A stretch of DNA of 64,000 bases from Sphingomonas sp. Leaf34 (GCF_001421805.1 NZ_LMLC01000001.1:124001-188000); one strand, 5' to 3'. Positions 27,808-38,814 are shown, numbered from the stretch's first letter. The notes: a model not told the origin generated them from the sequence alone. Translations and numbers: made by a program.

Positions 27808-28527
27808 TCAGTCGTGGACGCGCGGAACGGCGAACGCGTTCAGGTTGATCGTCAGTTGCAGCGTCAATGCGTGATCCATTTCCGCGCCCGAACCGCCCCG
27901 CGCCACACGATATTGATTGAGATAGCCGATATCGGCAGCGACCTGCTTGCCGATCGGTACCGCTAAGCCGACGATGTTGCGCATCCGTTCGTATCCACGG
28001 CGTTGCCCCCAGCGCGTCGTGTTGGGCAGGAAGAAGCTCTCGTGACTGACGAACAGCGCGAGCTTTCCGGCGCCGATCCGGTGATTATATCGGATCAGCG
28101 GGCGTATCCTGAACCCGATCTCGCGGCCCCCGGGGTTGAACCGCTCGTCGATCCGGAAACGTGTGACGAACGGACCCAGCGTCGCCACCACCTGCTGACG
28201 GAGCCGGTCTTCGTCGGCGGAATCGTTACCGTTGTGTGCGCCGACCTTGCGATAGCCGAAGCCGAGCTCGATCCCTTTCGCGACGCGATAGCCGAGCAGC
28301 CCGCCAAATTCGGTCTGGTACAGTCCGCCCTGCCGGTCGCTGCCGCGTGCGATCTGCTCGAGCGTGATGCGCAGGCGGTCGGCAATCGGTACGTTGGTAT
28401 TGACCTGTAGCCATAGCTGCTCGTCCTGCTGTTGCGCGTATGCAGGCGTCGCCAGAAGCGCGAACGCCAGGGCGAGGCCGGCAGGGACAGGACCGAGGCG
28501 GGTGGGGCGATAGCTGAGGCGGATCAC
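27808..28527 (-). CDS. DUF2490 outer-membrane-like beta-barrel protein
   Basis: The protein has 239 residues: a signal peptide (ends TPAYAQ, about residue 31), then EQLWLQVNTNVPIADRLRIT and repeating amphipathic strands such as LLGYRVAKGIELGFGYRKVG and FRIRPLIRYNHRIGAGKLAL. It ends in a strand-like C-terminus. This is the DUF2490 pattern, predicted to form a small barrel in the outer membrane. No function is established. It is divergent from the next gene (28652). Confidence 0.82.
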   Translation of the reverse strand: MIRLSYRPTRLGPVPAGLALAFALLATPAYAQQQDEQLWLQVNTNVPIADRLRITLEQIARGSDRQGGLYQTEFGGLLGYRVAKGIELGFGYRKVGAHNGNDSADEDRLRQQVVATLGPFVTRFRIDERFNPGGREIGFRIRPLIRYNHRIGAGKLALFVSHESFFLPNTTRWGQRRGYERMRNIVGLAVPIGKQVAADIGYLNQYRVARGGSGAEMDHALTLQLTINLNAFAVPRVHD

Positions 28528-28651
28528 GCGCTGCCCATACGCACGGTTCGCGGCGAAGTCATGACAAACGCGGGGTGATAGTCTGGCGATACCGTCGGCG
28601 ATGGACAGTCATCCGCACCTGTGGTCCGATCGGTCGCGAGGGAGACGTGGA

Positions 28652-30214
28652 ATGAAATATGCCGTGGCCACGGCGCTGCTGCTCGCGGTTGCCGTACCGG
28701 GGATTGCACAGGTGCCAGACCCGCTCGCCATGACCACGGATCCGGCGGATCGCGCGGTGATGGCCGAGGCGGCCTCGGCTGTCGCCGGCCGGCCGCCCGA
28801 CCTCGCGAAGCTCGACGCGGTGCTTGCCAAGCTCCCGCGGCCGACGCCGTTGCGCGGCATGGTCCAGACGGTCCGCGCAGGCGTGCTGGCGTCGGCAAGG
28901 AATGCCGGGCCGGCGGTCGCCGCGGTCGAGGAAGCGCTGCGCCTGCTCCCCGACGATCCACGTCCGAAACTCGTCGCCGCCGGCGTCTACACGTTCGCGG
29001 GGGCGCCGCAGCGTGCCGCCGACCTCTGGATGGAGGCAAGCCGGGAATCACCCGATTACGCGCGGACGAGCGACCGATATCTGATGCTGGCGCTGGTCGG
29101 TCGCCTGACCGATATCGGCGATCGTGTCCGAGCGGACCGGATCAGCGCGCGGCTCGACGAGATCGGCTTCAGCGCGGGCCTTGCGCCCGAACGCTCGTCG
29201 GCGGCGCTCGCGCGCATCCGCGAGGCGATCCGCAACAGGCAAGATGCCGACGCGATCCAGACCGTGACCGCCATCGGGAATCCGAACGACCTGCTCTCCT
29301 TATATGTCGACCGTCGCTATGCAGCACTGTGGCCGCGGATCACCGAGTGGGCGGGCGCCGACCTCGCCGCGCAGTCACTGCGCTATCTGAACGAACTGCG
29401 CGCCGGCTGGACCGCCGCCGACGATTTCGAGACCGCGACGCCGTACGCACGGCAACTGGCCCGCTACCAAGCGTTTCCCACCATCGTCACGCTGTTCCTG
29501 CCCATGTTCGAACGCGTTCAACCGGGCGCCGCGCAGAACGGGGCCGAGTTCCTCGCGCCGATCGTCGCACGTGCTCTGGCGACTATGGATCGCGGCGTCG
29601 AAGCACGCGCACTGCTCGCCAAGGTCGCCGCGTCGATGCCACCTGAAGACAGCGGCAACGCGCTCAACATCGACGGCGCATATCTGACGCTCGCCAGCAT
29701 GACGACGAACTGGCCCGACGTTCTGGCACGTGCCGATACGTTTCTGGCCCGCGCGCGCACGCTTGGCAGCAACGTCAATCGTTCTGCCGTGACCAGCGTG
29801 CAGGCGTGGCGCGCCTGTGCGTTGTGGCGCACCAATCAAGGCGCCGCGGCGCAACGGGCCACCGCCGAAGTGGTGCTCGCCGAGGCGATCCTGCCGGGCG
29901 CCGCTATGGACGTGCATGTCTGCCGGGGCGACATCGCATCGGCGCGAGCGTTGCTCATCGCTCGGTTGACGGACGAGGCGACGCGGGATTGGGCGCTGCA
30001 CTATGTCCAGCCGCGGCTGGATACCATGTCGACGCCCTTGGCGCGCCTGGTCCAGCCGATCGAAGCGGCCGTACGCCTTGCACCCGATATAGTGGCGACG
30101 GCGAACAGGTTTGGACGAATTCTCCCGCAACCGGTGGATGCGGCTTTACCGAAGGGCTTCGAGGCCTTTCGTGCTCCGCCCCGGTCGAAACCGCTCGAGC
30201 CGGGCGCGATCTAG
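28652..30214 (+). CDS. exported TPR-like protein of unknown function
   Basis: This 520-residue protein has a signal peptide at 1-20 (ends GIAQ) followed by helical repeats rich in Ala and Arg: AAVEEALRLLPDDPRPKLVA, RAADLWMEASRESPDYA and later similar units, suggesting tetratricopeptide-like arrays. Such proteins usually act as scaffolds in the periplasm. ATG 28652 sits behind GGGAGACGTGGA; an upstream in-frame ATG (28601) gives an unlikely hydrophilic leader. It ends before a strong hairpin shared with the converging gene. Confidence 0.72.
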   Translation: MKYAVATALLLAVAVPGIAQVPDPLAMTTDPADRAVMAEAASAVAGRPPDLAKLDAVLAKLPRPTPLRGMVQTVRAGVLASARNAGPAVAAVEEALRLLPDDPRPKLVAAGVYTFAGAPQRAADLWMEASRESPDYARTSDRYLMLALVGRLTDIGDRVRADRISARLDEIGFSAGLAPERSSAALARIREAIRNRQDADAIQTVTAIGNPNDLLSLYVDRRYAALWPRITEWAGADLAAQSLRYLNELRAGWTAADDFETATPYARQLARYQAFPTIVTLFLPMFERVQPGAAQNGAEFLAPIVARALATMDRGVEARALLAKVAASMPPEDSGNALNIDGAYLTLASMTTNWPDVLARADTFLARARTLGSNVNRSAVTSVQAWRACALWRTNQGAAAQRATAEVVLAEAILPGAAMDVHVCRGDIASARALLIARLTDEATRDWALHYVQPRLDTMSTPLARLVQPIEAAVRLAPDIVATANRFGRILPQPVDAALPKGFEAFRAPPRSKPLEPGAI

Positions 30215-30229
30215 CACTTCCTGACACAT

Positions 30230-30259
30230 CGTGGCGCGCCGGGATCGGGGCGCGCCACG
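30230..30259. terminator. hairpin between converging genes
   Basis: CGTGGCGCGCC and GGCGCGCCACG form an 11-bp perfect stem around an eight-base loop. There is no U-tract on either side, so it could block transcription from both directions only weakly, or with Rho. Confidence 0.55.
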
Positions 30260-30268
30260 GCTGCGTCG

Positions 30269-30649
30269 TCAGGCCTTTTTGCGCGCGCGCTTCGGGCTTG
30301 CGGCGGCCTCGGTATCCTCTTCTTCGTCCGGTGAGTCCTCACCGGCCTCGGTCAGCGCCTGACCCAGTGTCTTGAGCTTGTCCTGCGACTTGTCAGATTT
30401 ATCGGCGATCTTGGTCGTCGCGGTTCCCAGTCGGTGCAGCAACGCGTGCACGCGGTCGGCGTCCGGCGTCTCCTTTTCGAGTTGTTTGCGCAGCGAGGCG
30501 AGATCGCGGAGGATTCCCTTTGCTCCGGCGATCTCGACATCTGCCAGCGCGGCCTCCCAGTCTTCCACCATGTCGGCACCCTTGGCCGGCTTGGTAGCAT
30601 CCAGTCCGCGATTGATCGCGTTCATCGTTCCCGCAAATTTAACCGCCAT
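30269..30649 (-). CDS. charged hypothetical protein (126 aa)
   Basis: The protein is strongly charged and helical: ADMVEDWEAALADVEIAGAK, ILRDLASLRKQLEKETPDAD and KIADKSDKSQDKLKTLGQAL. An acidic stretch EDSPDEEEDTE leads to a basic tail, SPKRARKKA. The basic end resembles histone-like or nucleoid-associated tails, but this is only compositional. There are no membrane segments or known motifs. Confidence 0.65.
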   Translation of the reverse strand: MAVKFAGTMNAINRGLDATKPAKGADMVEDWEAALADVEIAGAKGILRDLASLRKQLEKETPDADRVHALLHRLGTATTKIADKSDKSQDKLKTLGQALTEAGEDSPDEEEDTEAAASPKRARKKA

Positions 30650-30937
30650 GTCGATCTCTCCGCAAAGCCTTGTTGGCGCCAGTCAACGCTGCGGTTCGCC
30701 AGAAATGTCCGGGTATTTTCGACGACCTTACTGCTCTCGATCAACATCGATACCGATTTCATCCGACTAGTACATTTCACAGCATGCGCTTTGCTCGGAG
30801 GTACATTTGAAGGCGCTGCGTGGCGAATAGGTAAGGGGCGAGCGCAAATAGCATATCGGTGATCGCGCTCGCATCGAGATGGAACGCATAGCCCCCCGCC
30901 CTGCCCGGTGGTCCCGAACTAGACGGGGAGCGTATCG

Positions 30938-32575
30938 TTACTCGGCCGCCTGGGCGAGCGGCGCGGGGTCCTTCCAGACCAGCACCGGCTTGCGTGCCGC
31001 GAGCGTCTCGTCGAGGCGCGCGCGGGGGGCGAAATGCGGGGCGGTCTTGAGGCTCGCGTCACCCGCCTTGGCGCGTTCGGCGACCGAGCGGAGCGCCGCG
31101 ATGAACTGGTCGAGCGCGGCCTTCGATTCGGTTTCGGTCGGCTCGACCAGCATCGCGCCATGGACGACGAGCGGGAAATACATCGTCATCGGGTGGAAGC
31201 CCTCGTCGATCAGCCCCTTCGCCACGTCGATCGTCGAGAAGCCCTCGGCGAGCCCCGAATCGGAGAACAACGCCTCGTGCATGCACGGCCCCGAACGACC
31301 GAATGGCGCGTCGAGCGTCTTGTCGAGGCTGCGCAGGATGTAGTTCGCGTTGAGCACCGCATCCTCGGACACCTGCCGCAGGCCATCGGCGCCGTGGCTG
31401 AGGATGTAGGTTAGCGCACGCGTGAACATACCCATCTGGCCGTGGAACGCGACCATCCGGCCGAAGCTGCCGGCGTGATGCTCGTCGGCATTCTCTTCTT
31501 CGATCAGGACGAACTGGTCACCCTGCTTTTCCACGAAGGGAAGTGGTGCGTAGGGGGTCAATGCCGCCGAGAACACCACCGGCCCCGAACCCGGACCGCC
31601 GCCGCCATGCGGGGTCGAGAAGGTCTTGTGCAGGTTGATGTGCATCGCGTCGATGCCGAGATCGCCCGGACGGACGCGGCCGACGATCGCGTTGAAGTTG
31701 GCACCGTCGCAATAGACGAAGCCGCCCGCCGCGTGCACCGCATCCGAAATCTCGCGCATGTCACGCTCGAACAGGCCGCAGGTGTTGGGGTTTGTGATCA
31801 TCACGCCCGCGACGTCGGGGCCCAGGCGTGCCTTCAGCGCGGCGGTGTCGACGCGGCCCTCGGCGGTGGCGGGGATATCCTCCACGCTGTAGCCGGCGAA
31901 TGCCGCGGTCGCGGGGTTGGTACCGTGCGCGCTCTCGGGGACGAGGATGATCTTACGATGCCCCTCACCCTTGGCCTCGAGCGCGGCGCGGATCGCGAGG
32001 ACGCCGCACAGTTCACCATGCGCGCCGGCCTTGGGGCTCATCGCGACCGAGGTCATGCCGGTGAGCGTGACGAGCCAGTGCGCGAGCTGGTGGATGACCT
32101 CGAGCGCGCCCTGCACCGTGTCGACCGGCTGGAGCGGGTGGACGTCGGAGAAACCGGGCAACCGCGCCATCTTCTCGTTGAGGCGCGGGTTGTGCTTCAT
32201 CGTGCACGAGCCGAGCGGGAAGAAGCCGAGATCGATGCCGTAATTCTGGCGTGACAGGCGGGTGTAATGGCGGACGGTCTCGGGCTCCGACAGACCGGGC
32301 AGGCCGATCGGGTTGGCGCGCGTCAATCCGCCCAGCTTGTTTTCCTGCGAACGCAGGAATCCAGGGTCACGAGCGGCGTCCTTGGCACCCTGGGCTCCTG
32401 CGTTCGCAGGAGAACCAAAGGTATCGAAGTCGACGCCGGTGGTGTGGCTGTCGCCGATCTCGAAGATCAGCGCTTCCTCGAGCATCAGCGCCTTGTTGCC
32501 GGTGACGCTGGCGGGGACGTTCCCCTTGCCCTGCTCGGGCGCGGTCGGGCGCCAGCCGCTCTGGTTGATGCTCAT
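30938..32575 (-). CDS. gcvPB: glycine dehydrogenase (decarboxylating) subunit 2
   Basis: This is the PLP-binding half of the split P-protein, which decarboxylates glycine and passes the aminomethyl group to GcvH. It has 545 residues. The PLP Lys is in [18 protein letters not shown]; other marks are YAIDLG-like [20 protein letters not shown] and [13 protein letters not shown]. Its ATG overlaps the gcvPA stop by four bases, so the two halves are coupled. Residues 54-79 (SPANAGAQG to RSQEN) are a translated palindromic repeat absent from usual relatives, placed between the N-terminal segment and the conserved [14 protein letters not shown]. The frame is intact, so the enzyme is likely functional. 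Confidence 0.94.
   Translation of the reverse strand: MSINQSGWRPTAPEQGKGNVPASVTGNKALMLEEALIFEIGDSHTTGVDFDTFGSPANAGAQGAKDAARDPGFLRSQENKLGGLTRANPIGLPGLSEPETVRHYTRLSRQNYGIDLGFFPLGSCTMKHNPRLNEKMARLPGFSDVHPLQPVDTVQGALEVIHQLAHWLVTLTGMTSVAMSPKAGAHGELCGVLAIRAALEAKGEGHRKIILVPESAHGTNPATAAFAGYSVEDIPATAEGRVDTAALKARLGPDVAGVMITNPNTCGLFERDMREISDAVHAAGGFVYCDGANFNAIVGRVRPGDLGIDAMHINLHKTFSTPHGGGGPGSGPVVFSAALTPYAPLPFVEKQGDQFVLIEEENADEHHAGSFGRMVAFHGQMGMFTRALTYILSHGADGLRQVSEDAVLNANYILRSLDKTLDAPFGRSGPCMHEALFSDSGLAEGFSTIDVAKGLIDEGFHPMTMYFPLVVHGAMLVEPTETESKAALDQFIAALRSVAERAKAGDASLKTAPHFAPRARLDETLAARKPVLVWKDPAPLAQAAE
32342..32414. repeat. palindromic repeat inside gcvPB, in frame
   Basis: TTCCTGCGAACGCAGGAATC plus CAGGGT is mirrored by ACCCTGGG plus CTCCTGCGTTCGCAGGAGAA after 19 bases. 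Each arm also contains a shorter palindrome around GCGAACGC or GCGTTCGC. It is related to the type A repeats but not identical. It is translated as part of gcvPB. Confidence 0.8.
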
Positions 32576-33942
32576 GCCAGTATCTCCCCAAGTACGGTGG
32601 ATAGTGCGGTGGCAAGCGTTTCGACGTCCTCCGCGGTGGTCGTTTCGGTCACGGCGACGACGAGGCCGTTCGCGAGATCGTCCTTGCCGGGATAAAGCCG
32701 CCCGAGCGAGACGCCCGCGAGGATTCCGCGATCGGCGAGCGTACGGACGACGGGGCGCGCCTCGACGGGCAGCTTCACCGTGAATTCGTTGAAGAAGCTG
32801 TCGTTGATCAGTTCGACGCCGGGGATCTGCGACAGCCGCTCGGCCGCGGCCACGGCACCGGCATGGTTCACCGCGGCGAGCTGGCGCAGGCCCGCTTCAC
32901 CCAGCAGCGTCATGTGGATCGAGAAGGCCAGCGCGCAGAGCCCCGAGTTGGTGCAGATGTTCGACGTCGCCTTTTCGCGACGGATATGCTGCTCGCGCGT
33001 CGACAAAGTCAGCACGAACCCGCGGCGGCCATCGGCGTCGACGGTTTCACCACAGAGCCGGCCGGGCATCTGGCGCACATATTTGTCCTTGCACCCGAAC
33101 AGGCCGACATAGGGTCCACCGAACTGGAGGCCGACGCCGAGCGACTGGCCTTCGCCGACGACGATGTCCGCATCCATCTCGCCGGGCGAGGTGATCGCGC
33201 CCAGCGCGACCGGCTCGGTGACGACCGCGATCAGCAACGCCTTCTTGGCATGGCACGCATCCGCGAGCGGACGCAGATCGGCGATGCGGCCGAGGATGTC
33301 GGGATACTGGACGACCACGCACGACGTATCGTCATCGATCTTCGCGATCAGCCGGTCGAGGTCCATCTCGGGCACCAGCCGCGGATCGGTCGTGTCGAGC
33401 ACGTCGCCGGTGAACTTGGCCATCGTGTTCGACACCGACACGTAGTGCGGGTGAAGACCCGCCGACAGGATCGCCTTGCCGCGCTTGGTGATGCGCCGCG
33501 CCATCACGATCGCTTCCCAGCACGCGGTCGAGCCGTCGTACATCGACGCGTTGGCGACGTCGGTGCCGAGCAGCCGCGCAACCTGCGTCTGGAACTCGAA
33601 CAGCATCTGCAGCGTGCCCTGCGCGATCTCGGGCTGGTAGGGCGTATAGGCGGTCAGGAACTCGCCGCGCTGGATCAGGTGATCGACGCTGGCGGGAACA
33701 TGATGCTTGTACGCGCCGCAGCCGAGGAAGAACGGCGCTTCCCCTGCGGTCAGGTTCTTCTTGGCGAGCGCCGACATGTGGCGTTCGACCGCCATTTCGG
33801 AGGCGTGCATCGGCAGGTCGCGGACGGGGCCGTCGAGGCGGGCGGCCTCGGGCACGTCGACGAAGAGATCATCGATCGTCGCGGCGCCGATGACGGCGAG
33901 CATCGCCTCGCGGTCGGGCTGGGTCAGGGGAAGGTAGCGCAT
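32572..33942 (-). CDS. gcvPA: glycine dehydrogenase (decarboxylating) subunit 1
   Basis: This is the other half of the split P-protein, 456 residues. Features: [20 protein letters not shown] at the start, [40 protein letters not shown] and [14 protein letters not shown]. It forms a heterotetramer with GcvPB. It starts 114 bases after gcvH; a type B palindrome fills that gap without breaking the operon order gcvT-gcvH-gcvPA-gcvPB. Confidence 0.95.
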   Translation of the reverse strand: MRYLPLTQPDREAMLAVIGAATIDDLFVDVPEAARLDGPVRDLPMHASEMAVERHMSALAKKNLTAGEAPFFLGCGAYKHHVPASVDHLIQRGEFLTAYTPYQPEIAQGTLQMLFEFQTQVARLLGTDVANASMYDGSTACWEAIVMARRITKRGKAILSAGLHPHYVSVSNTMAKFTGDVLDTTDPRLVPEMDLDRLIAKIDDDTSCVVVQYPDILGRIADLRPLADACHAKKALLIAVVTEPVALGAITSPGEMDADIVVGEGQSLGVGLQFGGPYVGLFGCKDKYVRQMPGRLCGETVDADGRRGFVLTLSTREQHIRREKATSNICTNSGLCALAFSIHMTLLGEAGLRQLAAVNHAGAVAAAERLSQIPGVELINDSFFNEFTVKLPVEARPVVRTLADRGILAGVSLGRLYPGKDDLANGLVVAVTETTTAEDVETLATALSTVLGEILA

Positions 33943-33950
33943 TCTAGTCT

Positions 33951-34047
33951 CCTCCCCTCCCGTTCACGGGAGGGGTCGGGGGAGGGAATGAGACGGGGAG
34001 CGACTGGACCAGCCCCTCCCCCGACCCCTCCCGCAAGCGGGAGGGGG
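33951..34047. repeat. paired palindromic repeat, type B, inside the gcv operon
   Basis: CCTCCCCTCCCGTTCACGGG plus AGGGGTCGGGGGAGG is mirrored by CCTCCCCCGACCCCTCCCGC plus AAGCGGGAGGGGG. It lies between gcvH and gcvPA. In RNA it would form a very stable hairpin that could lower downstream expression or protect upstream mRNA. Confidence 0.78.
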
Positions 34048-34056
34048 TTTTAGGAC

Positions 34057-34428
34057 TTACAGGCCTTCGACGAACGCGGCGTAGGCGGCTTCGTCCATGA
34101 GGCTGTCGAGCTCGCTCGGGTCACTGAGCGTCAGCTTGAAGAACCAGCCCGCGGCTTCGGCGTCCGAATTCACCAGGCTCGAATCGTCGGCGAGCGCGGC
34201 ATTGCCCTCGATGACGGTGCCCGACACCGGCGAATAGACGTCCGACGCGGCCTTGACCGATTCGACGACCGCGGCATCGGCGCCCTTGGTCAGCTGCTTG
34301 CCGGCCTCGGGGACCTCGACGAACACGACGTCGCCGAGCTGGCTCTGCGCATATTCGGAAATGCCGACGGTGCCGACATCGCCGTCGACATCGACCCATT
34401 CATGATCTTGCGTGAAGAAACGGCTCAT
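34057..34428 (-). CDS. gcvH: glycine cleavage system H protein
   Basis: This 123-residue lipoyl carrier shuttles the aminomethyl group between GcvP, GcvT and the L-protein. The lipoylated Lys59 is in [12 protein letters not shown]. Other marks are [20 protein letters not shown] and [17 protein letters not shown] 34426-34428 has AGGAG nearby; the longer open frame upstream lies inside gcvT. It follows gcvT with a one-base gap. Confidence 0.96.
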   Translation of the reverse strand: MSRFFTQDHEWVDVDGDVGTVGISEYAQSQLGDVVFVEVPEAGKQLTKGADAAVVESVKAASDVYSPVSGTVIEGNAALADDSSLVNSDAEAAGWFFKLTLSDPSELDSLMDEAAYAAFVEGL

Positions 34429-34429
34429 A

Positions 34430-35677
34430 TCACTTGGCTCCTGCGCGGACGTAGCGGTGGGGAATGAAGGGCATTGCGGTGACGGTCGCGGTATGGACCT
34501 TGCCGCGCTGTGCGATCTCGATGCGGGTACCGGGGGTCGCCAGCGCGAGCGGCACATAGGCCATCGCGATCGGCTTCCCGAGCGTCGGCGCGAAGCCGCC
34601 GCTGGTGAGGCGGCCGATCGGCGCGCCGGCGTCGTCGATCACCTCGGCGCCTTCGCGCGCGGGCTGGCGGCCCTCGACGATCAGGCCGACTCGCTTGGTG
34701 GCGGGACCCTGCTCGCGCTGCGTGAGGATACGCTCGGCGCCGGGGAAATCGGCGGCCTCGCGGCGACGCTTGGACAGCGCGAACCCGAGGTCCGCCATCA
34801 CCGGCGTGGTCTCGGGATCGAGATCGTGGCCGTAGAGCGGCAGGCCGGCTTCGAGGCGCAACGAGTCACGCGCGCCGAGGCCGATCGGCTTGATCTCGGG
34901 CAGTGCCAGCAGCGCGTCGGCAAAGGCGACCGCATGTTCGGCGGGGAGCGAAATCTCGACGCCGTCCTCGCCGGTATAGCCCGAGCGGCTGATCCAGAGC
35001 GGCACCTCGTTCCAGTGGAACGCGCCCGCGGTCATGAACACGAGGCTGTCGATGCCGGGGACAATCTGAGCAACCGCGTCGACCGCCTTGGGGCCCTGCA
35101 CCGCGAGCAGCGCCTGGTCCTCGAGGATGTTGATCGTGACGTCGTCGGGCAGATGCTCGATCAGATAGCTGACATCGTCATACTTGGTCGCGCCGTTGAC
35201 GACGACATAGAAGCTGCCGCTCGCGGTCGGCGACGGATGAAGCGGGTCGTACGCCTCGGGCTCGACGTCCTGCGCCGAGAAGGGCGAAGGCTGATCGTCG
35301 GGCAGGCGCGTGGCCATCAGGTCGTCGAGGATGCCGCCATCCTGCGCGAGCAGCAGCGAATAGCGCATCTTGCCCTCGCCAAGCCCAGCAATATCGCCCG
35401 GCAGTACGGTTTCGAGCGCGTGCGCGACGCCTTCGCCCGAGAAGACGAGCTGGCCCATATGGCTGACGTCGAACAGGCCGGCCGACTCGCGCGTCCAGGC
35501 GTGTTCGGCCATGATGCCGTCATACTGGATCGGCATCTGATAGCCGGCGAACTCGACCATCCGCGCGCCCTGCGCGCGGTGCCAGGCGTCGAGCGGCAAC
35601 GGCAGCACCTCGGGCTCGACGTAATCGTCGGCCTGATCGATGATGCTGGCGTAATCGCGCAGTTCGGGGTCGCTCAT
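34430..35677 (-). CDS. gcvT: aminomethyltransferase (glycine cleavage T protein)
   Basis: GcvT transfers the one-carbon unit from the H protein to tetrahydrofolate and releases ammonia. It has 415 residues. It carries [49 protein letters not shown] and [20 protein letters not shown]. An N-terminal extension of about 25 residues precedes the folate-binding fold, as in other sphingomonads. ATG 35675-35677 follows GGAGA. It is first in the operon, behind a tandem glycine riboswitch. Confidence 0.96.
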   Translation of the reverse strand: MSDPELRDYASIIDQADDYVEPEVLPLPLDAWHRAQGARMVEFAGYQMPIQYDGIMAEHAWTRESAGLFDVSHMGQLVFSGEGVAHALETVLPGDIAGLGEGKMRYSLLLAQDGGILDDLMATRLPDDQPSPFSAQDVEPEAYDPLHPSPTASGSFYVVVNGATKYDDVSYLIEHLPDDVTINILEDQALLAVQGPKAVDAVAQIVPGIDSLVFMTAGAFHWNEVPLWISRSGYTGEDGVEISLPAEHAVAFADALLALPEIKPIGLGARDSLRLEAGLPLYGHDLDPETTPVMADLGFALSKRRREAADFPGAERILTQREQGPATKRVGLIVEGRQPAREGAEVIDDAGAPIGRLTSGGFAPTLGKPIAMAYVPLALATPGTRIEIAQRGKVHTATVTAMPFIPHRYVRAGAK

Positions 35678-35732
35678 ATTACGGTCTCCGTCGAAGGGGC
35701 GCGCAGCACCCGGTGGTGCAGCGATCCGAACC

Positions 35733-35948
35733 CCCTCTGTCACGGAACCTGAGAGCTTTCGCGCGGGACTTGTCCAGCGCTTACCCCTTCGGTGGCCCTC
35801 GGCTTACGCCAGGACGCTTTCCAGAGTGTCGATCAGCCCCGCGCGGTCTCTGGTGCCTGAGAGATTCCGGGGTGGTTGCTCCTTCGGCGGTTCCCTGCCC
35901 TTTTCAGGCCAGCCCTCAAAGGACCAGGAAACGCTCTCCCGCGCGGTG
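35733..35948 (-). promoter_or_regulatory. tandem glycine riboswitch (gcvT motif)
   Basis: On the minus strand, aptamer 1 runs from GCGCGGGAGAGCG through CGCCGAAGGAGCAA to GGAATCTCTCAGGCACCAG. Aptamer 2 follows after a short linker and ends CACCGAAGGGGTAAGC ... AAAGCTCTCAGGTTCCGTGA. These are the conserved glycine-binding cores of both aptamers. It ends about 55 bases before the gcvT start. Two-aptamer glycine switches before gcvT normally turn the operon on when glycine is plentiful. Confidence 0.92.
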
Positions 35949-36043
35949 CCATGCCGGTCGCCCGACATCGACGCGCCAAGTTGTGACGCGGCGCACAATC
36001 TTAGTCAATCGAGGGTTTCGGGTGCTGCGAAGAAATGCGCTGG

Positions 36044-36123
36044 CTGTTCCCCCGCGGCGGCGGGGGGCCAGGTTTGCAGGCGATGACGTTTGAGACCGGG
36101 CCCCCGCCTTCGCGGGGGAACAG
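36044..36123. repeat. paired palindromic repeat, type A
   Basis: CTGTTCCCCCGCGGCGGCGG plus GGGGCCAGG is mirrored by CGGGCCCCCGCCTTCGCGGG plus GGAACAG after about 28 bases. It lies between the riboswitch and the lipoprotein gene that ends at 36145. Confidence 0.78.
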
Positions 36124-36144
36124 CCTCTAGGCCATCGTACAAGA

Positions 36145-36783
36145 TCAGCGCGTGGCGTTGTACTTGAGCTGGTCGTCGGTGAGCTGGAAGCCAACGAGCG
36201 CCTCGAAGCTTGCGCGCAACACGGCCTGCCGCACTTCGGGGGTGCTCAGCGGATCGACGGCTGCGTCCTGATCGCCGGCCTTGCGCTTGCGGGTCAGCTT
36301 CTCGCGGACGTCGTCGGGCAGTGTTGCCGCCGAGCGCGCCACGGTCGCCGACGCGGTCGCCGAGGTCGAGGCGAGCGCCTGCCCTGCATCGAAGTGCAAC
36401 GCGACGCGGCCGATGCGCTTGGCGACGACGGCGCTGCCGCCGCGCACGACGGTGATGAAGTAGGGGAGCGTCACGTCGCGCGGCGCGTCGGTACGATTGC
36501 GCCGCGCGCGGATGTCGAAGGTGACGCTGGTGACGATCTGGTCGGTCGCGTCGGCACAGGTCGAGCGGACATTGGTCATCAGCGCGGCGACGTCGATCGC
36601 CGACTGGTCGCGGCTGCCGGCCGGATCGAACAGCGTGATGTCACCCGTCGCCGCCGGGATCGCGACCGGGGGGCAGACCGAGCGGACTGCGGAGATGCCG
36701 CCGGTCGCGTCGACTTCGCCCTTGCCGGCGCACCCGCTCAAGAAAACAGCGACAGCCGATACGGCAAGGATGGGGGCTTTCAC
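36145..36783 (-). CDS. lipoprotein of unknown function
   Basis: The protein has about 212 residues. A GTG start at 36781-36783 gives a short signal peptide with lipobox LSGC ([10 protein letters not shown]), which anchors it in a membrane. The mature part contains [20 protein letters not shown] and a repeat-free mixed region ([20 protein letters not shown]). A charged C-terminus ends [15 protein letters not shown]. The family is not recognised. The frame is open 16 codons upstream, but the lipobox position favours the GTG. Divergent from ispH. Confidence 0.72.
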   Translation of the reverse strand: MKAPILAVSAVAVFLSGCAGKGEVDATGGISAVRSVCPPVAIPAATGDITLFDPAGSRDQSAIDVAALMTNVRSTCADATDQIVTSVTFDIRARRNRTDAPRDVTLPYFITVVRGGSAVVAKRIGRVALHFDAGQALASTSATASATVARSAATLPDDVREKLTRKRKAGDQDAAVDPLSTPEVRQAVLRASFEALVGFQLTDDQLKYNATR

Positions 36784-36905
36784 GGAAACGCGTACCTTCT
36801 CGAACGAGCGAAGGGAGCACCGCGACGGCACGCGCTCCCTGGTCGGCGGACACCATAGGAACCGGCTATCGTCCAGGCAAGCAATCGCGTAGAGGCTGGC
36901 GCATC

Positions 36906-37862
36906 ATGAGCTCAATCGACAAGCCGCCGCTCGAACTGCTGATCGCAGCACCCCGAGGCTTTTGCGCGGGCGTGGACCGTGCCATCCGGATCGTCGAACT
37001 GGCGATCGAGAAGCATGGCGCGCCGGTCTATGTCCGCCACGAGATCGTCCACAACAAGTTCGTCGTCGACACGCTGAAGGCGCAGGGCGCGATCTTCGTC
37101 GAGGAACTCGACGAGGTGCCCGATGGCGCCCCGGTCGTGTTCTCCGCGCACGGCGTGCCCAAGTCGGTGCCGCTGGATGCACAGAATCGCGGTCTCGAAT
37201 ATCTCGACGCGACCTGCCCGCTGGTGTCGAAAGTGCACCGCCAGGCCGAGCGGCTCGTGGCGCAGGGGCGGCATATCGTGTTCATCGGCCATGCCGGGCA
37301 TCCCGAGGTGATCGGCACGTTCGGACAGGTGCCCACGGGCGCGATGTCGCTGATCGAGACGGTCGAGGATGCCGAGATGTTCGCGCCCGCCGATCCGGCC
37401 AACCTCGCCTTCCTGACGCAGACGACGCTGTCGGTGGACGATACCGCCGCCGTCGTGGCGACGTTGCAGCGCCGCTTCCCGCTGATGCTCCCCCCACGCG
37501 GCGAGGACATCTGCTACGCGACGTCGAACCGCCAGACCGCGGTGAAGGCGATCGCGCACAGTGTCGATGCGGTGCTGGTGATCGGCGCGCCGAACTCGTC
37601 CAACTCGGTCCGCCTCGTCGAGGTCGCCGAGCGCGAGGGGACGCCGGCGATGCTGATCCAGCGCGCGAGCGAACTCGACTGGGATTTCCTGGCGGGCGTC
37701 GGCACGCTGGGGATCACGGCCGGTGCATCGGCCCCTGAGTTGCTGGTGCGCGAACTGGTCGACCGGTTGTCCGAGCGCTTCACAGTGTCCGAGCGCGAGG
37801 TCGAAACGAACCGCGAAACGATCGCGTTCAAGCTGCCGCGCGGACTGGAGTCGGCCGCCTAG
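36906..37862 (+). CDS. ispH: 4-hydroxy-3-methylbut-2-enyl diphosphate reductase
   Basis: This is the last step of the MEP isoprenoid pathway, making IPP and DMAPP. It has 318 residues. Three conserved cysteines hold the iron-sulfur cluster: Cys20 ([13 protein letters not shown]), Cys104 ([11 protein letters not shown]) and Cys203 ([10 protein letters not shown]). [17 protein letters not shown] and the HEIVHN motif (His48) are also present. The next gene starts one base after its stop, so it is probably co-transcribed with thrB and rnhA. Confidence 0.97.
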   Translation: MSSIDKPPLELLIAAPRGFCAGVDRAIRIVELAIEKHGAPVYVRHEIVHNKFVVDTLKAQGAIFVEELDEVPDGAPVVFSAHGVPKSVPLDAQNRGLEYLDATCPLVSKVHRQAERLVAQGRHIVFIGHAGHPEVIGTFGQVPTGAMSLIETVEDAEMFAPADPANLAFLTQTTLSVDDTAAVVATLQRRFPLMLPPRGEDICYATSNRQTAVKAIAHSVDAVLVIGAPNSSNSVRLVEVAEREGTPAMLIQRASELDWDFLAGVGTLGITAGASAPELLVRELVDRLSERFTVSEREVETNRETIAFKLPRGLESAA

Positions 37863-37863
37863 C

Positions 37864-38814
37864 ATGGCGGTCTATACGCAGGTCTCGGCCGAGGCGCTGG
37901 GCAGCTTTCTCGCGCGCTACAACCATGGCGAGCTTCTGTCCGCCAAGGGCATCGCCGAGGGAGTGCAGAACAGCAACTACCTCGTCGAGACGACCGCCGG
38001 CCGCTACATCCTGACGCTGTACGAGGAGCGCACGTCGACCGAAGACCTGCCGTTCTTCCTCGATATGCTTGATCATCTTGCCAGCGACGGCAATCCGGTG
38101 CCGCGCGCGCTGCCCGACCGGGACGGCGTCGCGATCCAGCAGCTGGCTGGGCGATCGGCGTGCCTGATTGAGTTCCTGACCGGCGTGTCGGTGTCACATC
38201 CCACCGCTGCTCAGGCCTATGCAGCGGGCGCGGCGATGGGTCACATGCACACTAGCCTCGCCGGTTTTACGCAGACCCGCGCCAATCCGCTCGGGGCGGA
38301 CACCTGGGGGCCATTCCTCGCGCGATGCGGGCGCGATATCGATTCGATCGCACCGGGGTTGTTCGACCGGACCGAGGCCGCGCTGAAGTCAGTCCTGGCG
38401 CAGTGGCCGCGCGACCTGCCGATGGCGGCCATCCATTCGGATCTGTTTCCCGACAACGTGCTGATGCTTGGCGACCGGGTGACCGGGGTCATCGACTTCT
38501 ATTTCGCGTGCACCGACATCCGCGCCTATGACTTGGCCGTCATGCATACGTCCTGGGCGTTCGACGGGAATGGCGAGAATTACGATGCGGCGATCGGCAA
38601 GGCGCTGATCGATGGCTATGCCGGCCAGTTCGCGCTGTCCGACGCCGAGCGCGCGGCGCTGCCGATCCTCGCGCAGGGCGCGTGCTTGCGGTTCCTGCTG
38701 ACGCGGGCGTGGGACTGGCTCAATACGCCGGCGGATGCGCTGGTGACGCGCAAGGATCCGCTCGCCTATTGGCGGCGGCTCGAGACGTATTTCAAGGACG
38801 ATCTGTTTGCATGA
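37864..38814 (+). CDS. thrB: homoserine kinase, aminoglycoside-kinase fold
   Basis: The enzyme phosphorylates homoserine in threonine synthesis. It has 316 residues and belongs to the ThrB form with a protein-kinase-like fold, not the GHMP type. Features: [40 protein letters not shown], catalytic [10 protein letters not shown] and metal-binding [11 protein letters not shown]. It starts one base after the ispH stop, and its last codon overlaps the rnhA start (ATGA). Confidence 0.94.
   Translation: MAVYTQVSAEALGSFLARYNHGELLSAKGIAEGVQNSNYLVETTAGRYILTLYEERTSTEDLPFFLDMLDHLASDGNPVPRALPDRDGVAIQQLAGRSACLIEFLTGVSVSHPTAAQAYAAGAAMGHMHTSLAGFTQTRANPLGADTWGPFLARCGRDIDSIAPGLFDRTEAALKSVLAQWPRDLPMAAIHSDLFPDNVLMLGDRVTGVIDFYFACTDIRAYDLAVMHTSWAFDGNGENYDAAIGKALIDGYAGQFALSDAERAALPILAQGACLRFLLTRAWDWLNTPADALVTRKDPLAYWRRLETYFKDDLFA

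Noticed and set aside
32342..32414. Assembly or sequencing artefact explaining the insert in gcvPB
   Set aside because: The frame is preserved, and related units occur in several independent places, including intergenic ones.
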